A DNA stretch of 64,000 nucleotides. Origin: Gonocerus acuteangulatus. Lineage: Eukaryota; Arthropoda; Insecta; Hemiptera; Coreidae. The stretch is taken from NCBI GenBank assembly GCA_946811695.1, contig OX328126.1, forward strand, positions 80,916,214-80,980,213, in the 5' to 3' direction. Below, one piece after another: positions 45,420-56,673 of the stretch. The number at the start of each line of letters is the position of its first letter. Position 1 is the stretch's first letter. The notes below the pieces were generated by a model. The model was given only the letters and a program-made list of their open reading frames with translations, had not been told where the DNA came from and did no database searches. A program made the translations under genes and the position numbers.

Positions 45420-46030
45420 CAGTGCATTGCTCAGCTGTACTCTGTTCCCAGGGCTATCTGATGCGACGGATGCAGTGCTCTCTTAAGCCAATGGGCTCCC
45501 TGTAGCCCATCATTAAATCATTAATGTGTCCCAATGCGAAGAAATCTAAGGCCCAACACGTCCTATCCAACGCCATGGATAGTTAGTGTCCAACCAATTT
45601 CGGAAGGCCCTCCCGTAGTGAGCTGGACAATCGTCGACTTGGAACCAGCTTCCCAATCTCTGTGCCAAAAGGACTTCCTCCAAGAACGAAGATACTTTAT
45701 TATCGAGGAATGCGTGGAAAGAATCTGCGTTAAGTCAAGGGGTGAAAAAATGGGGACCTATTATTTCATTATTCCACACGAAATCAGAGGCATACTCACT
45801 CCTTTTGGGGTGGGGAAGATTAAAGGACGTGGGGTGGGGCTGGGAGGGTGAGTGGAGGGTTTGGGGATAACCCTTATATTTTTAAGGATTCTTATATATG
45901 CCTTTTGGAAGGCTGCCTTTTCATAATTCCTTTTAGTTTTTAGCATTTTTCTGGGAAACGAGATATATACCAAAGCGCTTTTTTCATCCTCCATCGAGTC
46001 CCAAAGTTTTGCCGTTTATTTTGGAGACAC
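45413..46030 (-). pseudogene. IS630/mariner-like DDE transposase remnant
   Basis: On the minus strand 45590-45725 reads FHAFLDNKVSSFLEEVLLAQ, then GSWFQVDDCPAHYGRAF and YPWRWIGRVGP before a TAG. 'WFQ.D..PAH' with the second catalytic Asp and 'RWIGR.GP' is the pattern of a common arthropod transposase group (HTH plus DDE). The normal continuation 'PDL.PLDFFLWG' is missing (deletion), and the tail resumes near 45480 (IRRIR-stop-PWEQSTAEQC). The subterminal phrase and GGAGACACCCTT at 46018-46029 mark the 5' end; the 3' end is lost in the microsatellite. Confidence 0.78.
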
Positions 46031-46180
46031 CCTTCGCAAAAACCCCCCAACCCCCCGGGGTTTATTTACCCTGGTCTACTAGGCGTCTAGAGGACCTAAA
46101 AACTCACCATTTTACACCCCAAATGCCAAGGTGCTCCCAGCCCCCCCCCTCCCAAATGTTTTTCTATATACGCAAGTGTC
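46031..46180. mobile_element. MITE-G-like right-end fragment
   Basis: 'cagccccccccctcccaaatg' followed by 'tttttctatatacgc' resembles the 3' end of MITE-G. The left part is not recognisable. Confidence 0.45.
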
Positions 46181-46664
46181 TCCTCTGTATGTCTAGGCCA
46201 CTATGTTCAACCACGGAGTCTCAATGTTTAGTCAACGATCTAGTCGCTAACATTTTGAATTCAATAGGGATGTTATTATAATTGTATTTATGAAGAAAGC
46301 TTTGGGGAGGTTGAGTTTTTAAACGAGTGTTACAATTCAGTTGCGAAATGTTAGAATACACCTAGATGTTCTACCCTTTTTTTGAAAAAATAATCAAATG
46401 AAAACTGCATTAATATATGCATACAAAAAATTGTTAATCTCCACATAGCCCCTTTTCAGTTATCTTACTTGCATGAAGGTAATGGAAGATAATAATAATT
46501 AATAATAACAGCTTATAATTCTAGTTAATTAGCACAAAAAGGAGAATGTTTATAGTCTAATATTGATAAGAAATGTCATTTAATCTCCTTAAGCAACTGT
46601 GGCTCAGGGTTATTTAATATAACAATAACTTAAAACTCCCATAAATAGTTTTCATTAAAATTCA
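46181..46664. other. No gene seen
   Basis: AT-rich with no recognised element. Confidence 0.5.
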
Positions 46665-46946
46665 TTGTTATCAATAACAAGAGAAATTACATGTTTAGGA
46701 ATAATCATGACGCGGTGTGCTTTGAGCAGTCATGCTGAGCCGGTACAGGAGGGGGTTACTGATAACTGTGATAACAATGCCTACTATTGTGAAACACTCA
46801 AAACATTAAATAACATTATTGACAAGGCATGGTTACCTTCTGCTATGCTCCTGATGCACTCTCTCTTGCTTGACAACTCAGTTCCACATGAATCACTGCG
46901 TGACAGCTACGCTAGTGATATTTCTGAGACTTTGCTGCAAACGTGA
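46665..46946 (+). CDS. Unrecognised ORF with a strong donor at its end
   Basis: A 93-codon open frame, balanced in composition (LNNIIDKAWLPSAMLLMHSL near its middle). Close to its end is CTGCAAAC|GTGAGT, a strong splice donor, so it could be an internal or first exon of a plus-strand transcript, including an upstream exon of URB2. No family is recognised and no partner exon was found. It could also be a retroelement or LTR relic or chance. Confidence 0.25.
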   Translation: MLSITREITCLGIIMTRCALSSHAEPVQEGVTDNCDNNAYYCETLKTLNNIIDKAWLPSAMLLMHSLLLDNSVPHESLRDSYASDISETLLQT

Positions 46947-47609
46947 GTGTTGACACCAATAACTGTCACTTGACCATTTTTGACAATGAGTGATATTGAA
47001 TAATTCATTAAAACCGAACTGACACTCGGCCAGAGAGACAAACAGCGAACAACGAAACAGTAACGCCGAGAAAGAATGACACTCGGAGAGTGACAGGAGG
47101 CAGCTGTTCTAGCTATCTTCTAGTGTGGTAGGAGGGAGGGGAGCTATTGATATCGATAGCAGTTAGGGTTGACCCACATAACAATTCGATCTTGAATCGA
47201 TTTTTGTTTTTTTTAATGTTAGTAAAACTTGAGTCACTTCGTTTATATTAATTTATTGATAACAATAAAGGAACTGATTACGATACTCATTTCACAAAAC
47301 ATTTTCGTTTCTCTACATTGTTACTATACGATTGAAGCGACATCTCAGTCAATATAATATTCTAAACTTAAACGAAGATAAATTTAAAAATTATTCCACC
47401 AATGGAGAAATGTATAATGAACTTCAGATTGTTTTTAAGACTTTTTCATGAATTTTGAGGTTATCTTCAGCTGTTGACAATGTTAATTAAGTCTTTAATG
47501 CGCCGATAATGCATATGGAGGTACATTTAAGCGGGAAAGAAAGTTTTGAAATGTGATGGCCAGTCTAGGAAGGTTTTTATCATGTTTCTGTAACATGTAA
47601 ACACATAAA
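46947..47609. other. URB2 upstream region
   Basis: Contains two copies of TGACACTCGG (near 47020 and 47077) and a purine-rich stretch. No TATA box or known promoter motif was identified; the promoter is presumably here. Confidence 0.45.
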
Positions 47610-47640
47610 ATGGCGGCAACCACAGGTCTTTTGACTACAC
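47610..47640 (+). CDS. URB2: URB2 exon 1
   Basis: ATGGCGGCAACC start, ten codons plus one base, donor C|GTGAGT. Chosen because exon 2 joins in phase (CAG Gln) and the joined N-terminus resembles vertebrate URB2. Confidence 0.7.
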
Positions 47641-50600
47641 GTGAGTTAAATATTTCTTTATTTGTATTTCAAACTTTTTTTATATTCCACAGATTGTTTG
47701 GAACACATACAAATTACTATACAATTTTTATAAAACGGGCATACTTTATGGGGCATTTAAAGTATTTATTTTCATACTTTCAGAGCTTCGAAATAGATTG
47801 TCAAATGAAGATGAACCTATTGAAAAACGTCTGGAAGTGGCATATACTGTGTTTTGCTCTTCGGCAATACCCATTGTCCAAAAGGAGGAGCAAGTTCTGT
47901 CCTGGATCCTTACAAATCTCGAGAAAGCCACTCCTGAGAAGGAAGTTTTATATTCTTCCCTTACCAACTGCCTAAAAAGCAGGAGGATTCACTCTTTTGC
48001 TGGCAACATTCGGCCAGCTGTCATCAGCCAATTGCTCTCAGTAAGTTGTTAGTTCATTCAATTTAATTTAACTTACCTACTTAGTGATAAATCATGAGAT
48101 GCAGAGATCCATGGTCACCTAAACATTATTGCAGTCTGTCACAGCCCCCTAGGCATTTGTTGCTGAAGAAAACTGAAAAATATCATACGGAAATGGTCAA
48201 AATATAGATTTTCCCAAAAATCTGATGTTTATTCTTAGCCAAATACCAGCTGTTCCATGACTCCTTAGTGACAGGTCTGTTGTTCGATATCCTATGACAT
48301 TGCTCTGACTCTGATTTTCTAGACATGGTATTTTCATTTTAAAATTAATACCTTACACTCAGAAAGATCCTTCAGAAGAGATTGTTGATCACTTGTAATA
48401 CTAGTTAATAAAACTCCATTTCCATATAACAATTAATTTTATTATCAGCGTTTTTGCTCAATTTTCAAGCCTTCATCTGGGCTTTAGAGAGAGAAAGGTC
48501 TGAAGGCTTGAATTGAAACTAAAACTTTGGCAATAAAATGAAGTTTTATCAGCTATTCTGAGTGAAACTCGACAGTCCCCAACCTTTGTCTCAGAAAGCT
48601 CTTCATAGGAAAGGGAGATCTGTTCCCCCCAATTGTAGGGGAATCGGTACTACTATTAAAAAAGAGAGTTAAACAACATGCAAAGAACCTTTATGAGACT
48701 GACTACAAAACTGCATTGGTGGATCGTGCAATACAAAATAGCCACACTTTTAATTTTGACCCAGTTAAAATATTAGATACGGAGAAAAACCCCATAAAAA
48801 CGAAAAATAAAATAAAACATACACATAATAAAAAACTGCAAAAAGCCAGTTAAAAAAACAAAACACGTATATTAAGTACCTAGATAAAATATTTTTTAAT
48901 TTAATAAATAAGACAACATATAACGAATTATTTTATAAAATGACTAATACTTATTTTGGAAAATCAACATTTACCCTAAAACTATCGATTTTAAACAGCT
49001 GATACGCTGTAAAAATTATTGATCTTATCAGTTTAGACATGGCCCTACCTGCAGAAGGTTCTCGGAGGTATAGGCTGTACTTACAGCTATATATTATTTA
49101 AGTGCTCCTGAAGAGGCATCATAAAGACGAGAAACGTGTAGGACAGAAAAAAATAGCCTTGAAAGAACTAATTGTATTGTTTGAAATTTGACCTTAAGCC
49201 ACTTATAAATATTTTGAAAAACAGGGTCACCATCTTATAATATAAAATTGAAAACAAGTTATTTATTTATTTTCTACTGAGTTCCACGGCAAAGGCGATT
49301 AACTCATTAGAACGGCAGAATCAAAGCCAGTCTAAGTGGTTGTCAGTTGTTTATAAAATTAACAAGGCAAACAGGGGTCTCCCGTGGTCTAGTAGCTAGC
49401 GCGCTGGATTCATAAGCGGGAGATGGTGGGTTCGATCCCCACCGGCGGCAGGAATTTTCTCATCTCAGGGCTCGCTGAGAAAATTCCTGGCTGCTCCCTG
49501 GATGTCGGCGCTAATGGCCATGATTTGTCGATGCACTGTAAAAAAAAACCAAAAAAAAAAAAAAAAACAATGCAAACAAAAATGATAAAACAAAATAATT
49601 ATATATTTAAATCGATCTAGTTTGAATGTATGAACTACCTTCTGTCAGTAAGTGGTATGGAATTGTTAAGTTTCTTTGTTGTCTACAGTCCATCAGTATA
49701 TGTTTAACAGTTAGAGAAAACATGTGATGCTATTGGAATCGTCCCAAAGTATTATTAATTTATGAAGTATTATTAAAGTATTATTAATTTATGAAACTGA
49801 ATCTCTGGTCATATTTATCACAGTGAAAACTATTTTAATTAAATCTATAAACATTCTGAACTTGAGACCATATTGTTTCTTTATTTTTATTTTCTAGGGA
49901 CAGTTATTATCTATTACCTCTTGTCAAAAATATATTTTTAGCCTTGAAGCCATTTGGCGTGAATTTCAATGTTTTGTGTATGATTAAAATTCATATTTTA
50001 ATTCCTCATATTTCAGCTCTCAAAGTTTCTCATAATTTCAGGTTCTCAATTATGAAGAATCTGTTTCAGCGAGCATCAAATCGTCTATTCGAAGCTGTTG
50101 CGTAGAAATATTGAACATACCTTACTTCCTGAGGTGGTTTATGTGCGATGTGAGCAGCGCCTGCAAAATCGGAGCAAGTTATTTAAAAACTCTAGATGAC
50201 TCGGATGCTTTTGTTGAATTTGGTAAGGCGCTCAAACAGCTCCTTTACATTCAAAAAATGACTTTACTAAAAGCTGAATTCAGGATCAGATTTATAAAAG
50301 AAGTACTGGATCCCTTATTTGAAGCATTGGTACACGTTTCTCCAGACGACAAGAAGATGCTATTTTGTGAAGCCACGAATTGCCTACGAGAGGTAAAATT
50401 AAAAGCTTAACTCTTAATAAAATTTTGGAGGCCTAGTAGGCCATGAGTGCTAAGGCGTGAGCACTCCAGACCTAAGGTCATGAGTTCGGTTATTCTTTAA
50501 AAAAAAAAAAAAAAAAAGGGTTTTTATATCCTTTTTGGTAATGTTAATGAAGAATAGGGGGGGGGGGGGGGGTTGAGGGGCCCATGAAGTTATTTGGATA

Positions 50601-53600
50601 GGGGCTGGTAGTTTCTCTTGGAGGCCCTTCTTAGAACTAAAATAGTTTCTCAAAAATTGTTGATAGGTATTTATTTAGGTGCACCTGGGAGAATTCTTAT
50701 TTAATTTTTCCTAAATTAAATTGTAAATGAATATTTTCCCTGTATCATCATTTTGCTTGCTTACCTTTATTCTAGTTATGTTTAACTAACCTGTATAATA
50801 ATTGAACCATTGAGTTAACTAAATTAGTTAATTTTTTTTTGTTTCAGGTTTTATTCTATGAACCCAAGTTCATAGAAAGTTTTATTAGCTGTAGTTTATC
50901 GAAGACAGATGAATGTAGTAAAGAAGTGAAGTCTTTCTGTAAAAAATTGAAGTACTTGCCAACAAAGGCAGGGAGAAGTGAAGTAGAGATTTTCTATTCT
51001 TTGTTCCTACGGTCTTTAATATCAAAATATCCTGATGATTTTAATAGAGTATTTCATGTTTTTACAATCCTTTGTCCTCCTTTGGGAATTATTGTCGATA
51101 GAATTATATCAATAGAAATGAGCCCAATTCCTAATTGGGATGTAGACGACACTTTTTGTGTAATTAAAGCTCTTGTGGACGTTCTTGATAGTAGTAAAAT
51201 ACCGCTTACATGTCAACTAGAAGAAGTCAGCCTCCAGAACTGGTTTACTAGTCTAGTAATAGGCCTGACTAATATAAACAGCAGGACCATGGGCAGCAAT
51301 TTCTTTCGCATGGTCGAACGAGTCTATGAGTTCAACCCTCTCGTTATCGAACCGTCCGCAAAAATAATCACGATGATAATGCTACGGAAGAAGGCTGCCG
51401 ATTTGAAATCACCTTACATCAGTTTAGTGGCGACCGTTATTAAAGGTTCTGCAAAGCTTCAACGGCTTCAGAAGTTTGTTTCATTCTTTCTCGAAAATAT
51501 GAAGGACTATTTGATGATGTCTTGTGAGGAAGATTTGATTCTGGAGGATGTACTCCCTGCGGAAGTTCAGGAGGGGTTTTCGAATGCAGCCGCCCTCCTT
51601 CCGACGGCACAAGTACTCTCTATGACAAAATCTTTCCTCTTCCACCTTCAGAGGGACTGTGCTAATCAAGTTGAGGCTTATCGAATAGGTAATATTTCTA
51701 CTTTCAGACACACCAATTAGTGTAGTCTAATATACATTCTCATTCCTCAGTGCTAGAAAAACTTAATTTTTTTATACATTTAAGATTAACTTTTTTAAAT
51801 TTAGGGACCTCTAGTTTATAAATTTTCTAGACGTGCTGTTCATCCACTTGCTCCTTTAATGTTTTTTTTCCCTATTTGATTTCAGATACAGCTGTTATTA
51901 TTAATGTTGAAGTTATCAGCAATTTATTGAACATTTTACTCCGAAGCACAAACATTATTCATCACAGCGTCCCTGATATCGTCAAAACAAAGTACAAGTA
52001 TTTGTTAGAGGAGTTACAAGTTTTATTGAAGCTGTTTGGAATGGTTTATCAGGATTTACACGTGAGTTTACCTCTATTTCCTGATAATATCTTCTATTTT
52101 GTTCAGTATTTTTGGCCGTTTGCTCCTCCAGATTAGATATAAGATTATATTGTACCTATTCTCTGATCTATAAAAATCTCTGCAATCTTCTTTTTCCCAA
52201 GCTTCAATGGAAGACACTTTGTAGTTGACACAGAAGGGAAAATAAGAAGTTGCACTGGCATAAACTGAAACAGCTCTGTAATCATCATGTGCGATAAGTG
52301 CAATGTTGGTTTGTGTGTTCCTTCCTTCAAGCCTTACCATAAGAAAAATTGATTTTTTAATATTTCTCTTGTTTTAATACCTAATATTTGTTAGGTATTA
52401 AATCTATTAAGCTATTTCTTAACCCTTAGCTTACGACATGTAGTGCGGGCTGATCAACCCTGCAGTACGGCAATCTCTCTACCTGGCCGGGCCCTAGTTA
52501 CGAAGCTATTCTCGACCTCCTCTCGACGTGCGTAAAAACGTTCATATAATTTCCTCCCTTAACATTTCCAATCGTAGGAAAACTGCATTTTATTATTCAT
52601 TTACGTTTACTTTTAGCTCTAAATATTTAGGTTGAATTATATAAATAGATGCTCCAATAAATATTTTTTATAGTCTATACTTTTTAGTACGAAAAATTTT
52701 ATTTTTTTATGATGATAGGTATTAATCAAAGAAGCTAAATAAATAAATAGCCTCTTTTTTATTGAAAACAAAAATACATCATAATTTTCGAATCAAGTTG
52801 GTTCTAACACTGGTGATGTTAATTCTTACGATCCCAACCCATGTATCCATAATCCGTAGCTCTCTCTCGACACAAATAGTTAATTTTTCCGGCAACCAGT
52901 GGTAAAAGAAATAGCTAATGCTTCTCTAAATCCTTGCTTAATAGCCCAAAGGTCAAACTCCTGGAAAAGTTCATAGTGAAGATTGAGATAGTTAGCCGTT
53001 GCAGAGATACGAAGACAAGGTATAGTTGGGATTCGGCTAGGAGAAAAACGTCAGACTTTCAGGAAGAAATCTTTATTTGGACGTTTCGGCTGCACATTGG
53101 CTGCCTTCTTCAGCTAAAAAAATACAACTTATAAGTAAAAAAATAAATATACAACTTGTAAGTAAAAAACAGGCAGAAATGAGCGTAGTATATACATCAA
53201 GACAATAAATTTTAACCAATCTTATTTTTAAACAATGAAAATACGGTAGTTGGAAAGTAAACAGCATGTAGAAAGTACAAAAAAGGAACATTTTTCACAT
53301 AGTGAGAAAATACAATCTATTCTATAAGTGAATACAATTTATAAAAATTAATATATAGATAAGTACCACTAGAGAATGCCTAGGGGGGAGGGAGGAAGAC
53401 CTCGAGGACCAACTTAGGTAACCATGGATGAACTTAGTAACAACAGAATGTACAGGGATGTGGGACAGCAACTACACAGGGGGTTTTATAGTCTTTCATC
53501 TTCACTGACTTACCGCTTCCGCACCCCTCCCCCAGTCAAAACTATAAAACCCCCTGTGTAGTTGCTGTCCCTCATACATTCATCCATGGTTACCTAAGTT

Positions 53601-55285
53601 GGTCCTCGAGGTCTTCCTCCCTCCCCCCAAGGCATTCTCTAGTGGTACGTATCTATATATTAATTTTTATAAATTGTATTCACTTATAGAATAGAGTGTA
53701 TTTTCTCACTATGTGAAAAATGTTCCTTTTTTGTACTGATTAGTTTGTTGTACTGCTTACTTACTACTTTCTACATGCTGTTTACTTTCCAACTATCGTA
53801 TTTTCATTGTTTAAAAATAAGATTGGTTAAAATTTATTGTCTTGATGTATATACTACGCTCATTTCTGCCTGTTTTTTACTTACAAGTTGTATATTTATT
53901 TTTTTACTTATAAGTTGTATTTTTTTAGCTGAAGAAGGCAGCCAATGTGCAGCCGAAACGTCCAAATAAAGATTTCTTCCTGAAAGTCTGACGTTTTTCT
54001 CCTAGCCGAATCCCAACTATACCTTGTCTTCGTGTCCTGGAAAAGTTTTCCATAGGGACCTAGTAAGTGAGAGAGAAGGGTCAGACTACTGTACAAGTCC
54101 TTCGTTCCAGGGGCACGGCAGCTCTCGACTGCTGTACAAGTCCTTCGTTACAGGGGCACGGCAGCTCTCGACTGCTGTACAAGTCCTTCGTTCCAGGGGC
54201 TCGGCAAACTTCGACTTATACAGAAGTCTTTAGTAAGGAAAGGGTTAAATAACGTTTGCTTACTTTAAAAACGTATTTTGGGTTTTGAAAAATGTAAAAA
54301 AAGTTATAACAATGTTTGCAAAATTCAAATATGTTATTGTTTCCTTTGCATTGTATTGTAATATGTCTATTGTATTGTAAATATTAAAATTTCTAAACTT
54401 TCTTGTGTTTTTTTAATCTAAAAAAAATTACTTCTTATATTTTAAATGAAATTATAGAAAACATTATTATTTTGAGTTATTATCAAAGACAAATCCATAG
54501 TAGGCTAGACGCCGTGCGTTATCATATGGTAACTCGATAACTAATGAACATAATATCAATATTTTGGTTTTAATAGTTATTTTTAATTATTTTGACCAAC
54601 AGTTAACCAAAAATTTTAAATTTTTGAGAAAAAAAAGAGAGTCCTGCGCTAATGGGTTAAAGAAAATGAAGCATTGCAGACATACTTCCCAATTACAAAC
54701 TATCGAATATTCCCTACTTGCTGGTGTGACGGGACAAACCATACTCCAAATTATGTACTTATGCACACTGTTATCTACTTATGGGAGGGGGCTATTTTCC
54801 AGGTACAGTGGCAGAGTACCCTTGTCGTCTGTCATGTCGGTATCTGAGATCATAAAAGTACGTTTCAAGACAAATTCAGGAATGTAGGATTTCTTCTTTG
54901 TGCCAGTATCAGAATAGCCACTCATTACCTACCACAGACGTATCATTCGACACCAGTGGCACCTGACACAAGTCTCTTGCTGTGTGCCATGGTGGGCCGA
55001 GAGACCACTCATTTTAATTTCATTTTTAATGGATGTAAATACATAAAAAATACTTAATATGTGTATAAATGTTATTTTGTATTATATTAACATATATTAT
55101 TCTGATAAGAAATGGTTGGTATAATAACAGTGAACACACTTCAGTGGACGGGCAAGCAGAACTATTTCATCTCCCGTATAAACAATCTTGTTCTTCCATC
55201 ATTATAGCACCAAAATTATAGTGTAGTGATCTGTAGGTGCACTATTTTTAAGTAATATGTATTTTAATCTGCTAATATTTTTTCA

Positions 55286-55327
<42 letters not shown>

Positions 55328-56641
55328 TTGGCATAAAACCTAAATCATAATTTTTTTTGGTGTGCGTGGGTATGATACATGTTAAATCATACCTGAAATG
55401 AGCATTATATGGACAATTTTATTTTGTCACAGGAAGATCGGCTGCTGAAGTCTTATCTCATCTTATGCCGAGCTTTTGGAGCAATGAAATTATTGTTCCG
55501 TGAATACGACGATATCCAAATAGTGAAACCAATGGACGTCGACTTGGAGCCTACAAACATATCATACGTCCATAACTACCTCGAACCTGAAGCGTGGAAA
55601 AGGATCGCAGAGTCTATTGAGGACCATGAGAACTGCAAAGCTCACCATGAGTTTGTAAGTACCGAAAGAAAAAATAAGAAGCTCCTTGTAGAAATAATCT
55701 GAAGATGGTTCTATGAAATGCCTCTGTGTTTTTTTGTTTTTTTTTTTTGTTTCTTTGCTTTAGAGACACTCATTAAAGGCTGGGTAAGTTTTTAATATGT
55801 GTTTCTGGTGTCAATCTGTAATAGAAATTCTAGCCCTCAAATGACAAATGGATTGTGGGTTCGATTCATCACAAAAATACATTAGCCCCATCCTGGGTTG
55901 AAAAGGGTGGTAACCTGTAGATTACCCATCTTAGAAATCTGTATTTTATAAATTAAATGAACGTTAGAACCAAAATAAATAAAAAATCTATTTTAAAATA
56001 TTATTGTTCCTAAAAATATTAAACAAAAAAAATTATTAAATGTTATTCTTATACAATTCTGTTTGACAGTTTGAACTGTTGGTTCAGAAGGTAGAGGCAG
56101 TTTCTCAGGTGGAAGAGGGCTATGAAGGGCCTGGGACACAGGCTGCACGATATCTTCTCCAATTCTCTGATAAAGAGTGGCTCTGGTCTCATTTCCTCAC
56201 GCTTGCTCCTCTATTTCAATCTGCAGAGCTAATCAAACTCGTCTCCAAACTAATCAAACACTTGGGGAATGACCAGTCACTCTGGCTTCCATTTCTAAAG
56301 AAGGACGCTTTCACAGAAAATAGGTGAGTTCTCAGAGATAATAGTACGCCTGTTATAGGTAGAGCAGGAATAGATATTTATAGATTTATTCTGCAAAAAA
56401 TGCAACAATCTTGGTATAACTTGACAGACAACATACTAAGAGAAATTAAAAGCACAATAAGAGGCCTTGAAGCCAACGGCCATAACCACGTTGAATACAC
56501 CGATTCCCGTAGATCACCGAAGTTAAGCAACGTCTGGCGTGGTCAGTACCTGAATGGGTGACCGACCACGTGCTGTTGGCATTATAAAAGGGTGGCAACC
56601 TGTAGATAGCCCGGCGCTAATGGCCAAGTTGTAGATGCGCC

Positions 56642-56673
<32 letters not shown>

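Larger units (their letters stand above)
48041..50041. other. URB2 intron 2 content
   Basis: Holds a hairpin element (48400-48570), a complete SINE-A (49374-49562) and a minus-strand LINE tail (49620-49745). 48180-48260 resembles one unit of the array at 28450-29540. Confidence 0.7.
52419..54660. mobile_element. Candidate TTAA-bounded (piggyBac-like) non-autonomous element
   Basis: Left end TTAACCCTTAGCTTACGAC; the reverse complement of the right end is TTAACCCATTAGCGCAGGAC. TTAA plus CCC termini are typical of piggyBac-type elements. No transposase was seen. Ends agree only imperfectly over about 19 bp, so the pairing may be chance. Confidence 0.4.
52062..55432. other. URB2 intron 5 content
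   Basis: The largest visible intron (3.4 kb). It contains a TTAA-bounded candidate element (52419-54660) with a 1-kb palindrome inside and a 43-bp minisatellite, then about 600 bp of AT-rich sequence and a poly-A of about 35 at 55289-55324. Confidence 0.7.

Noticed and set aside
53073..53969. Pair of similar membrane-like ORFs (53073-53291 minus, 53745-53969 plus)
   Set aside because: They are the same sequence read from the two palindrome arms; the hydrophobicity comes from T-rich DNA.
56472..56582. Functional 5S rRNA gene
   Set aside because: Has a deletion near the 3' end, ends in a SINE tail with poly-A and is bounded by a target-site duplication, so it is a retroposon.
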